Shown piece after piece: positions 16,073 through 23,193 of a stretch of DNA of 33,159 bases. The notes below the pieces were generated by a model that worked only from the letters and a program-made list of their open reading frames with translations, was not told the origin of the DNA and searched no databases. The stretch spans positions 1-33,159 of the forward strand of contig JANXUB010000083.1 of NCBI GenBank assembly GCA_025352105.1. The letters are read 5' to 3'. The position numbers and the translations under genes were made by a program. The DNA is from Burkholderiales bacterium. Its GTDB lineage: Bacteria > Pseudomonadota > Gammaproteobacteria > Burkholderiales > Casimicrobiaceae. Each line of letters opens with the position of its first letter. Position 1 is the first letter of the stretch.

Positions 16073-17314
16073 ATGGCTGGCCCGCTCGCTCATCTCCGCG
16101 TTCTCGATCTCACCCGCGTGCTTGCGGGGCCGTGGTGCACACAAACGCTGGGTGATCTGGGGGCGGATGTCATCAAGGTTGAGCGACCGGATACGGGCGA
16201 CGACACGCGGGCATGGGGGCCGTCGTGGCTCACTGATGCGGACGGCAAAGACACGTCGGACTCGGCCTATTTCTCCAGCTGCAATCGCAACAAACGCTCG
16301 CTCACCGTGGATATTTCGAAGCCGGAAGGTCAGGCGCTGCTGCGAGAACTGGCTGCGAAGTGCGACATTCTCGTTGAGAACTACAAGCTCGGTGACTTGA
16401 AGCGATACGGTCTCGACTATGCCGCGCTCGCGCAGGTGAATCCGAAACTCGTTTACTGCTCAATCACGGCCTACGGGCAGGACGGTCCCTACGCACAGCG
16501 GCCCGGTTACGACCTGCTATGTCAGGCCGAAGGTGGACTCATGGCCATCAATGGCCACGCCGACGTTGAAGACGGGGGCCCTGGCGGCGGACCCGTAAAG
16601 GTCGTCATCGCTGTCACTGACGTGCTCTCGGGCCTCAATGCGACCATTGCCATCCTCGCCGCGATTGAGGCGCGCCACACCACCGGAAAAGGGCAGCACA
16701 TCGACATCGCGCTGCTCGACTCCATCGTTCAATTCGGTGCGAACCAGATCGCCACCTACTTCATTACAGGCAAAGTGCCAAAGCGCGTCGGCAATGCGCA
16801 CGTCAATCTCGCGCCGTATCAGGCCTTCAAAACTGGCGACGGTTACATGATCGTTGGTGCGGGTAACGATGGGCAATGGCGAAAACTGTGTGATGCGATG
16901 GGGGCCGCTGAAATGGCCTTCCGCCCTGAGTACTTGGAGATGAAGGATCGCAACGCCAATCGTGGACAGCTAGTGCACGACATGGAGGCGATCTTGACTA
17001 AACACCCGACGCAGCACTGGCTCGACACTTTCGCGAGCCTCGGCATCCCGCACGCACCGATCAATACATACGATCAGGTGTTCGCGCATCCGCAGGTTCA
17101 GCATCGCGGCTTGCGCATGAACATGGAGCGTCCGGCAAAGCAGGGCGGTGGCAGCATCGCGATGGTCAAGAGCCCGATCCGCATGAGCGATACGCCGGTC
17201 ACCTATCGTCACGCGCCGCCGGTCAAGGGTTCCAGTACGGAGGCGGTATTGCGTGATGTGCTTGGGAAGACCGATGAAGACGTTGCCGCCCTTCACGCAG
17301 GCGGCGTCATTTAG
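16073..17314 (+). CDS. CaiB/BaiF (class III) CoA-transferase
   Basis: A family III acyl-CoA transferase of about 413 residues that moves CoA between carboxylic acids. The N terminus HLRVLDLTRVLAGPWCTQTL and then GDLGADVIKVERPDTGD is characteristic, followed by SCNRNKRSLTVDISKPEGQA, LVYCSITAYGQDGPYAQRPG and YDLLCQAEGGLMAINGHADV; the Asp in PGYDLL is at the place of the catalytic Asp of the family (assigned from memory of formyl-CoA transferase). The C-terminal part includes GIPHAPINTYDQVFAHPQVQ. The substrate cannot be told. The start at 16073 (MAGPLAHLRVLD) fits the family better than an in-frame ATG at 16052. It converges with the DUF1853 gene, whose stop is 8 bp away. Confidence 0.93.
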   Translation: MAGPLAHLRVLDLTRVLAGPWCTQTLGDLGADVIKVERPDTGDDTRAWGPSWLTDADGKDTSDSAYFSSCNRNKRSLTVDISKPEGQALLRELAAKCDILVENYKLGDLKRYGLDYAALAQVNPKLVYCSITAYGQDGPYAQRPGYDLLCQAEGGLMAINGHADVEDGGPGGGPVKVVIAVTDVLSGLNATIAILAAIEARHTTGKGQHIDIALLDSIVQFGANQIATYFITGKVPKRVGNAHVNLAPYQAFKTGDGYMIVGAGNDGQWRKLCDAMGAAEMAFRPEYLEMKDRNANRGQLVHDMEAILTKHPTQHWLDTFASLGIPHAPINTYDQVFAHPQVQHRGLRMNMERPAKQGGGSIAMVKSPIRMSDTPVTYRHAPPVKGSSTEAVLRDVLGKTDEDVAALHAGGVI

Positions 17315-17322
17315 CTGGTCGA

Positions 17323-18291
17323 TTAAAGCGCCTTCAGCAATCCCGCATCAGCGCGTACCACGAAGCGACGCTCGGTCTCTTGCCAGGCGGATCCGTAGTC
17401 AGCGTCGTCAGCATACGCTTCGAGTCGCGCACACATGCGCGGCATCGCCGGATCGACGGGCCAATTGCTTTCATCGGCAACTCCGCGATAGGTCCCCAGC
17501 CATTCGCGACTGGAAAGATTTCGCCACTTCGTCGCGCCGTCATCAGGCAAGGGCGTTGCGTCGGTTTGCCACAAACCGCGCCCATGCGCCGTTGAGAGCT
17601 CCGGTGCAATCGTCGCATCAGCGGACGGATGAAAAACGTAGCCACGCGCCAAAGCGTAGTTCTCCACCATCAATTGATCGGGTGATCGGGTCTCTCCGCA
17701 GGTGGTTTCCAGCCAGCGCGCAATCGCAGCGCGGCCAAATTCGGTATGTCCGAGGTCTGTCTGCCGCGTCGTCATCTTGCCGAATTTGTCGCTCATGCGG
17801 TCAAACGCGCGCGGGCCGATGCAGCCGTCGATGCCCAGTTCGGGGCGCAAATTCAGGTAATACTTGACGGTCACTTCGAGCGTTTCGATTACGCCGTCAT
17901 GACGCAGCAGCACGATGTCAAATTCACCCAGCGTGCGACCGCCATTTCGCACCATCAGGCCACGCGTGGATGCGCGAACATCGGGGCGTGTGGCTTGCCA
18001 GAACAACACGAATTTCTCGAACGTGTGACCGAGCGGCGTGTTGACCAGCGGGTCGCCTAGCGCCAGCTTTAGCGCCCCAGGCGCACGGTCTTGCGCGTGC
18101 AGCCAATCGGTGCATCGAACTAATTCACGGGCCGACCATTCGTCGCTGCGTAGGCGGCCTTGCCACGCGGGATTGCCGGGTTCGAACAACGAAGGCGAAC
18201 CAATCGCCCAAGCCAGTCGACGCACGTCGCCATCCCGCAACGATTGCATCAGACGCATCAACCGCAGCGATTCGTCAAGCGATGTCGGCAC
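17323..18291 (-). CDS. DUF1853 family protein
   Basis: A 322-residue protein matching my memory of DUF1853. The family hallmarks are LGHTFEKFVLFWQATRPDVR (about residues 87-106) and GRTLGEFDIVLLRHDGVIET followed by LEVTVKYYL (about 117-145). The spaced acidic and lysine residues in GEFDIV...LEVTVK look like a PD-(D/E)XK nuclease-type core, so a nucleic-acid role is possible but unproven. GPRAFDRMSDKFGKMTTRQ also fits the family. The GTG start at 18291 is 16 bp after the stop of the upstream esterase, so the two probably form an operon. Function is unknown. Confidence 0.8.
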   Translation of the reverse strand: MPTSLDESLRLMRLMQSLRDGDVRRLAWAIGSPSLFEPGNPAWQGRLRSDEWSARELVRCTDWLHAQDRAPGALKLALGDPLVNTPLGHTFEKFVLFWQATRPDVRASTRGLMVRNGGRTLGEFDIVLLRHDGVIETLEVTVKYYLNLRPELGIDGCIGPRAFDRMSDKFGKMTTRQTDLGHTEFGRAAIARWLETTCGETRSPDQLMVENYALARGYVFHPSADATIAPELSTAHGRGLWQTDATPLPDDGATKWRNLSSREWLGTYRGVADESNWPVDPAMPRMCARLEAYADDADYGSAWQETERRFVVRADAGLLKAL

Positions 18292-18307
18292 GAAATGGGT
18301 GAGCGAA

Positions 18308-18970
18308 TCAGAGCTTCAAAACGCGCGTCAGGAACGCGCCGATGGCTTCAATTTCCTCCGCGCACACCGAATGCGGCATTCCGTATTCATGCCACTCGAT
18401 TTTGTAGCCATGCGTTTCCAAACGCGCTTTCGAAAGCTTCGCCAGTGCGAGGGGAATCACCGGATCCATCGCGCCGTGCGCCATGAATATCGGAATGTCA
18501 CGATTGGCGGGTGAGGCCTCTGTGCCGACTGATTCGACGCACGCGAGGTAGGTTGACAGCGCCATGATGCCGCCGAGCTTTTCGCTGTGACGCAATCCCG
18601 TTTGCTGCGCGATCACACCGCCTTGTGAAAAACCTGCGAGCACGATGCGCTCGGACGCGATGCCCTTGGCGCGCTGATCGGCGATCAGTTCGGTAATTGC
18701 AGCCTGACTTTTGCGAACGCCCGCTTCATCGGCACGTTTGTCGATTTCGGCAGACGCAATGTCGTACCACGCGGGCATGACATAGCCGCCATTGATCGTG
18801 ACCGGCATCGACGGCGCATTGGGAAATACGAAGCGCACGCTGTGATCGCGTGGCAGGCCAAGCTCGGGGACGACGGGGACAAAGTCGTTGCCATCGGCAC
18901 CGAGGCCATGCATCCAGAGGACGCAGGCGGTGGCAGGCGAGGGCGGGTCAAGCGTGATGCAGTCGAGCAT
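18308..18970 (-). CDS. Carboxylesterase/lysophospholipase-like alpha/beta hydrolase
   Basis: A 220-residue serine hydrolase of the phospholipase/carboxylesterase family (EstB/YpfH-like). It shows the oxyanion region VLWMHGLGADGNDFVPVVPE, the nucleophile elbow VLAGFSQGGVIAQQTG (Ser of GFSQGG), the Asp in FMAHGAMDPVIPLALA and the His in YGMPHSVCAEEIEAIG. Such enzymes cleave short acyl esters or lysophospholipids. The ATG at 18970 (MLDCITLDPP) is preferred over an in-frame TTG at 18994 because the protein then begins like its family, but no good Shine-Dalgarno sequence supports either. It probably forms an operon with the DUF1853 gene. Confidence 0.88.
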   Translation of the reverse strand: MLDCITLDPPSPATACVLWMHGLGADGNDFVPVVPELGLPRDHSVRFVFPNAPSMPVTINGGYVMPAWYDIASAEIDKRADEAGVRKSQAAITELIADQRAKGIASERIVLAGFSQGGVIAQQTGLRHSEKLGGIMALSTYLACVESVGTEASPANRDIPIFMAHGAMDPVIPLALAKLSKARLETHGYKIEWHEYGMPHSVCAEEIEAIGAFLTRVLKL

Positions 18971-19044
18971 GGAGGCGTCAGAAAAAAGGATCAATCCGAT
19001 TTTAGGCCCCGCCGTTCGCCCTATGCCGATATGTTGCGTCGCGA

Positions 19045-20196
19045 TCAGCGCACCAATGCTCCCAGCCGGTCAATGGTGACGAAGTCAACATAGCTGCTCC
19101 CTCCGCGCTTCAAGTCCGAGAAGTCAACGCTGTAGCCGCCCAGATCCATCGCGCGCAGGCTCTTCAATGCCAGTGACAGCGTCTCGGGCGTACCCGTGCC
19201 CTTTGATCGTTGCATTCCGGCAATCAGCACACGCGCCGTCACGTAGCCCTCAAACGAGCGCGCGCCGTAGTCTGGCGACGGATTTCCCGCTTTCAGCTTG
19301 AGGAATTCCCGGATCACCGGCAACGAGGTGCGCGAATCAATCGGGCCCACGGTGGAGGCGACGTAGCCGCGAACCTGCTCTTTGCTGAGTTGCCTCTGTA
19401 AGTACGCCACATCTACAGGCGACGGGCCTACCAGCATGGCGTTGCCGCCACGTTTTTTGTAGAGTTTGATGAATTCGGCGGCCGGGGCGGAAATCGCGGC
19501 CAGAAAGATCGCTTGGGCGTCGGCTTTCAGCAACGCGGTGACCGCGGGCTCGACGTTGCCGGTGATTCGGTCGTACGGGCTGCGAGCGATGAGATCGACC
19601 TTGTATTTAGGTGCCAAAAGCGTCGCGCTATTGAGCAAGTCCCGCCCGTAGCCGTCGTCTTGATACAGCACCGCAATTCGGGTCAATCCCATGCTGCTTA
19701 GCTGCGCGAAGAGCTGATTAACCTCGTCGGCGTAGCTCGCCTTGGTTAGATAAATTCCGGGCTGACCAATGACGCTGTTCGCGCCCGAGCTGGGGCCGAC
19801 GAGCGAGAGTCCGGTGTCGGAAAGCACCCCTGATTTGATGAGCGCTTCGGCGTTAGCCGTACCGACCGTTGCAGCAAGGGCTATCGGATTTTCTTTGGCG
19901 ATGACTTCTTTGGCCAGACGCACCGTTTCATCGGGCTTGTAGCCATCGTCGAGCGTTACCAGACGAATTTGCGAGCCATTGATGCCACCGGCTGCGTTGA
20001 CGGAATCAAATCCAAGGCGCAGACCAGCGGTGTAGGCCTTTCCTGCGCTGGCCTGAACGCCCGACTGCGGCGCGATTTGGGCGACGACGATGTCTTTCGC
20101 GCTTAACATCCCTGATGTTGCGAGCCAGAAAGCAGCAAAAATCGTGATGAGGGGCGTTGGCGGTTTGCTTGTTGAGAATTTGCGCGCATTTGTCAT
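19045..20196 (-). CDS. ABC transporter substrate-binding protein, branched-chain amino acid type
   Basis: A 383-residue periplasmic binding protein of the LivJ type (type I fold). The signal peptide is around PPTPLITIFAAFWLATSGML with cleavage near SA-KD, and the mature protein begins DIVVAQIAPQSGVQASAGKA. Typical stretches are GLRLGFDSVNAAGGINGSQI, RLVTLDDGYKPDETVRLAKE and IAVLYQDDGYGRDLLNSA. The start at 20196 is set by GGTGAAG four bases upstream (20199-20206 region); an in-frame TTG at 20208 is excluded by this. No permease or ATPase genes are adjacent, so it is an orphan whose transporter lies elsewhere, or it serves a receptor. The ligand is unknown. Two palindromes lie just upstream. 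Confidence 0.9.
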   Translation of the reverse strand: MTNARKFSTSKPPTPLITIFAAFWLATSGMLSAKDIVVAQIAPQSGVQASAGKAYTAGLRLGFDSVNAAGGINGSQIRLVTLDDGYKPDETVRLAKEVIAKENPIALAATVGTANAEALIKSGVLSDTGLSLVGPSSGANSVIGQPGIYLTKASYADEVNQLFAQLSSMGLTRIAVLYQDDGYGRDLLNSATLLAPKYKVDLIARSPYDRITGNVEPAVTALLKADAQAIFLAAISAPAAEFIKLYKKRGGNAMLVGPSPVDVAYLQRQLSKEQVRGYVASTVGPIDSRTSLPVIREFLKLKAGNPSPDYGARSFEGYVTARVLIAGMQRSKGTGTPETLSLALKSLRAMDLGGYSVDFSDLKRGGSSYVDFVTIDRLGALVR

Positions 20197-20212
20197 GACT
20201 TCACCCAAATTA

Positions 20213-20242
20213 ATATGACGAATGAATAGTACATCGTCATAT
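20213..20242. promoter_or_regulatory. Inverted repeat ATATGACG-N14-CGTCATAT upstream of the binding-protein gene
   Basis: Perfect 8-bp arms at 20213-20220 and 20235-20242 lie 17-46 bp before the ATG of the substrate-binding protein. Centre-to-centre arm spacing is 22 bp, about two helical turns, as for a dimeric repressor or activator site. It could also form a hairpin in the leader. No regulator gene is adjacent. Confidence 0.5.
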
Positions 20243-20264
20243 CAAAGATTGGGAAACGTTCTGC

Positions 20265-20278
20265 GCGTATGTATACGC
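20265..20278. promoter_or_regulatory. Palindrome GCGTATgtATACGC
   Basis: A perfect 6+2+6 palindrome about 70-80 bp upstream of the binding-protein start, separate from the ATATGACG repeat. It may be a second operator. It lies in the gap between this gene and the end of the idonate dehydrogenase gene. Confidence 0.35.
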
Positions 20279-20360
20279 ATAAGACGGCCGACAAAAACTT
20301 GGCAGGGCACGACACCCAGCATGGGTACGCCAGCGGCCAGCGGTCAGCAACAAGCGCCGT

Positions 20361-21398
20361 TTAGAAAACCAGATGCACTTTCATGCTTTGCGAGCGATCC
20401 GCCGCCATCGCAAACGCATCGTTCGCGGCAGTCATTTTGTAGGTATGGGTCAAGAGCGACGACACATCAATCAACTCGTGCGCGAGCTCATGCACGGCAG
20501 CGCCATACTCACCGTCAAAGCGGAACGCCCCGAGCAAATCAACTTCGCGCGAGACGAATCGATTGACCGGAATATCGGCCGTTGGCACACCCAGCATGCC
20601 GACCTGAACGACGCAGCCACCCGAGGCCGTGGCCTGAATCGCGGACGTGATCGCTGCTGAGTTGCCGGAGCACTCAAACGTCACGTCGAACGTTCCTTTG
20701 TTGGCGTACCAGCTCTCAACTTTTTCAGCGCCCGTGATGGCATTCACCGCTTCATCGATCCCCAATACTTCTGCCCGCTTGAGCGCAGCATCAGCCACAT
20801 CGGTCACCGCGATGTGCGCGGCTCCCGCTCGGCGCGCCGCTAGCACGCAGAGGCTGCCAATCGGGCCTACACCCGTCACCAAAACGCTTTTCCCCACCAG
20901 CGATCCCGCACGTCGAACCGCATGCAGCGCCACCGCCAGCGGCTCCGCCATCGCCGCAGTGCGAAAGTCGCAGCTCTGCGGCACGACAAAACACTGCGCC
21001 TCGGTCGCCACGATGACTTCGCGAAACACGCCCTGAATATGCGGAAAAATCGCGGCGCTGCCGTAGAAATTCATCTTCAAACACAAATGCCCTTTGCCCG
21101 CCATGCAAGTGCGGCAAACGCGGCACGGCTGGTTCGGGTTGATGGCGACACGGTCTCCTTTTTTGACGCGTGAAACTCCCGCCCCAATTTCGACGACTTC
21201 GCCCGAGACTTCATGCCCAAGGCACAGCGGCTGCATCACTGCAAAATCACCCACCCGCCCCTTGCCAAAGTACGACAGATCGCTGCCACAAATGCCACCC
21301 GCGCCGAAGCGTACTTTCACTTGTCCGGCGCCAACCACCGGGTCATCACCGCGTTCGAGGCGCAAATCCTTTGCGCCGTAAAGCATTGCCATCAACAT
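20361..21398 (-). CDS. idnD: L-idonate 5-dehydrogenase-like zinc alcohol dehydrogenase
   Basis: A 345-residue medium-chain dehydrogenase, probably NAD-dependent, that would oxidise L-idonate (or a related polyol acid) to 5-ketogluconate. Catalytic zinc ligands are Cys37 in GGICGSDLSYF and His62-Glu63 in LGHEVSGEV; structural zinc ligands are Cys92, 95, 98 and 106 in PCRVCRTCMAGKGHLC. The Rossmann motif is VTGVGPIGSLCVLAARRAGA followed by an Asp in VTDVAD, which points to NAD. The N terminus around GGICGSDLSYFGKGRVGDF is very like IdnD. The ATG at 21398 has GGAGGAG upstream. It is divergent from a gluconate 5-dehydrogenase gene 119 bp away, which supports the idonate/ketogluconate assignment. 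No gluconate kinase or transporter is next to it. Confidence 0.85.
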   Translation of the reverse strand: MLMAMLYGAKDLRLERGDDPVVGAGQVKVRFGAGGICGSDLSYFGKGRVGDFAVMQPLCLGHEVSGEVVEIGAGVSRVKKGDRVAINPNQPCRVCRTCMAGKGHLCLKMNFYGSAAIFPHIQGVFREVIVATEAQCFVVPQSCDFRTAAMAEPLAVALHAVRRAGSLVGKSVLVTGVGPIGSLCVLAARRAGAAHIAVTDVADAALKRAEVLGIDEAVNAITGAEKVESWYANKGTFDVTFECSGNSAAITSAIQATASGGCVVQVGMLGVPTADIPVNRFVSREVDLLGAFRFDGEYGAAVHELAHELIDVSSLLTHTYKMTAANDAFAMAADRSQSMKVHLVF

Positions 21399-21517
21399 CG
21401 TCAGGTCTCCTCCGTCTCTTTGGGTCGTGAGTTTAGCCGTACGGGCTGTCGCGTTCGTCGATAGGCCGTTGTTTTGAAATGCATCGATGACGCTGCACTA
21501 ATCACGGCTACATTTAC

Positions 21518-22294
21518 ATGATGAACACACCTCATCCCCTATTTGACCTGACCGGAAAACGCGCGCTGGTGACCGGCTCTTCGCAAGGCATTGGCCTCGC
21601 TCTGGCGCAAGCGCTCGCAAGCTCAGGCGCACATGTCATCATCAACGGTCGCGACGCTGCCAAGTGCGAGCGAGTGGCACAAGAATTTAGCGCTCGCGGT
21701 GAAGCGGTGAGCGTGCGCGCTTTTGATGTCACTGACGCCGCCGCCGTGCAGGCACAGGTTGAAGGCATCGAGCGCGACATCGGACCCATCGATATTTTGG
21801 TCAACAACACCGGCATCCAGATCCGCAATGCGTTCGTGGATTTTCCGCTCACTGATTTTCAGCGCCTGATGGACACCAATGTGACCAGCGCTTTCAATGT
21901 GAGTCAGGCGGTGGTCCGCCACATGATGCCGCGCGGTCGCGGCAAGATCATCAACGTCTGCTCGGTGAACTCCGAGCTTGGACGCGCCAACATCGTGCCC
22001 TATGTCACCACCAAGGGCGCGCTCAAAATGATGACCAAGGGCATGTGCGTGGAGCTGGCCAAACACGGCATTCAGGTGAACGGCCTCGGCCCCGGCTATT
22101 TCGATACCGAACTGACGCAAGCGCTGGTGCAGGACGCCGCGTTCACGTCATGGCTCAAGCAGCGCACGCCGGCGGGGCGTTGGGGCAATGTGGATGAACT
22201 CAAAGGCGCGATTATTTTTCTCGCCGCCCCGGCGTCGGACTTTGTGAATGGGCATATCTTGTATGTGGACGGTGGGATGACGGCGGGGGTGTGA
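21518..22294 (+). CDS. idnO: Gluconate 5-dehydrogenase-like short-chain dehydrogenase
   Basis: A 258-residue SDR that would interconvert 5-ketogluconate and gluconate. The cofactor motif is TGSSQGIG (residues 19-26), and the catalytic residues are Asn121, Ser149 (VCSVNSELGR), Tyr162 and Lys166 (YVTTKGALKMM). The C terminus ends with FVNGHILYVDGGMTAGV as in gluconate 5-dehydrogenases. The usual NNAG motif reads NNTG (96-99), a mild change. Two ATGs are adjacent (21518 and 21521), without a clear Shine-Dalgarno sequence. With the divergent idonate dehydrogenase it would convert L-idonate via 5-ketogluconate to gluconate. An inverted REP-like repeat follows its stop. Confidence 0.87.
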   Translation: MMNTPHPLFDLTGKRALVTGSSQGIGLALAQALASSGAHVIINGRDAAKCERVAQEFSARGEAVSVRAFDVTDAAAVQAQVEGIERDIGPIDILVNNTGIQIRNAFVDFPLTDFQRLMDTNVTSAFNVSQAVVRHMMPRGRGKIINVCSVNSELGRANIVPYVTTKGALKMMTKGMCVELAKHGIQVNGLGPGYFDTELTQALVQDAAFTSWLKQRTPAGRWGNVDELKGAIIFLAAPASDFVNGHILYVDGGMTAGV

Positions 22295-22307
22295 TGCGTT
22301 GGTTTCA

Positions 22308-22370
22308 GTGGGAGGAGGTCCACCCCGACAGCGCGCGATTCAATGCTTGTCGGGGTGGAGCCCCTCCCAC
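22308..22370. repeat. REP-like inverted repeat between convergent genes
   Basis: GTGGGAGGAGGTCCACCCCG and ACA (22308-22330) is inverted as TGTCGGGGTGGAGCCCCTCC and CAC (22348-22370), with a 17-nt loop. TCCACCCCGACA pairs nearly fully with TGTCGGGGTGGA and GTGGGAGG with CCTCCCAC. Like the one at 15661-15722, it sits between convergent genes and could terminate both transcripts. The variant differs in sequence from that one. Confidence 0.78.
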
Positions 22371-22413
22371 AAGGGGCGCAATCACATACAACACAGCTCG
22401 GCTTTCGCCACTC

Positions 22414-22854
22414 CTACAGTCCTTCAGGCCTCACCCGCTCGACCTCCGCAATTCGCACGCGCCACGCATCCGGAATCGCCACCGATTTCTTGACATGGCT
22501 GTCGGCGTAAACGTAGATCAGTTCGCCATCAATCAGGTGCTCATCGCCGCGGAAGATCGCTATCGCAATGGTCATGCTGCTTCGACCGAGTTTGACGCAG
22601 CGCACGCCGATATCCAGCTCGTCATCAAACCCCGCTGAGCCGTGATATTCAAGCTGCGCTTTCCGCACGAAAAGCTCGAAGCCTTCCTTCTGCTGACCCA
22701 GCGGATCGCGCAGCCCGGTTGCTCGCCAATATTCGGTGAACGCGACGTCGAAATAGAGCAGGTAATTGCCGTTGAACACGACGCGCTGCAAGTCCACCTC
22801 AGCCCAGCGCACGCGCAGTTGGTGAAAAAAGGTGAAGTCGGTTTTCTGAGTCAT
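22414..22854 (-). CDS. Acyl-CoA thioesterase, hotdog fold (YbgC/4-hydroxybenzoyl-CoA thioesterase type)
   Basis: A 146-residue single-domain hotdog thioesterase that hydrolyses acyl-CoA in the cytoplasm. The N-terminal motif RVRWAEVDLQRVVFNGNYLL (about residues 14-33) matches the family's R-(Y/W)-x-E-x-D-xx-xVV-xxx-YL pattern with the catalytic Asp. FDVAFTEYWRATG and FVRKAQLEYHGSAGFDDELD follow as expected. It is a lone gene; the divergent neighbour is the indolepyruvate oxidoreductase, with copy C of the dyad element between. The substrate is not known. Confidence 0.88.
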   Translation of the reverse strand: MTQKTDFTFFHQLRVRWAEVDLQRVVFNGNYLLYFDVAFTEYWRATGLRDPLGQQKEGFELFVRKAQLEYHGSAGFDDELDIGVRCVKLGRSSMTIAIAIFRGDEHLIDGELIYVYADSHVKKSVAIPDAWRVRIAEVERVRPEGL

Positions 22855-22911
22855 GCGTTGATACTAATCAACGCCGGATGTTGCGCCGACTCACGAACTC
22901 GGTAAGACCAA

Positions 22912-23027
22912 TGGCTTTTCGCTAGAACGACAGCCGATAGGGGGCTGGTTGAACAAAACGCTTAAAGTCGACTATTTAAATAATTTAACTTAAGCCCACT
23001 TAAAACAGAGCGTACAGCCAAAAGCTG
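22912..23027. repeat. Dyad-symmetric intergenic element, copy C (116 nt)
   Basis: Blocks: TGGCTTTT 22912-22919 (family CAGCTTTT), GGGCT 22942-22946, AGTCGA 22966-22971, AAGCCCA 22992-22998, AAAAGCTG 23020-23027. The three nested pairs all centre on 22969.5, where the core is AGTCGACT. It lies in the 339-bp gap between the divergent thioesterase and indolepyruvate oxidoreductase genes. The rest of that gap (23028-23193) is AT-rich and holds the palindrome at 23110-23128 and the ribosome binding site of the oxidoreductase. Confidence 0.8.
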
Positions 23028-23109
23028 AATCAGAATTCCATGCGCGAAATCCGAAATATTGATAGAGACAAACGCGCCAAAAACAGTTAGATTTCGGGTG
23101 TTGCAAAAA

Positions 23110-23128
23110 AGGTCAACATAATTGACCT
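23110..23128. promoter_or_regulatory. Putative operator AGGTCAA-cataa-TTGACCT
   Basis: Perfect 7-bp arms (23110-23116 and 23122-23128) with a 5-nt spacer, about 66 bp before the oxidoreductase ATG. A symmetric site at this place suggests control by a dimeric regulator. TTGCAA at 23101-23106 may be a -35 element beside it. No regulator gene is adjacent. Confidence 0.5.
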
Positions 23129-23193
23129 AATAGCCCAATTTTCAGCATGCAGCGGCGATCCCGCAAAGCGCGCGTCTTCAAGGAGTGCCCCCG

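Noticed and set aside
23185..23193. GTG at 23185 as start of the indolepyruvate oxidoreductase.
   Set aside because: It overlaps the AAGGAG ribosome binding site, which is ideally placed for ATG 23194.
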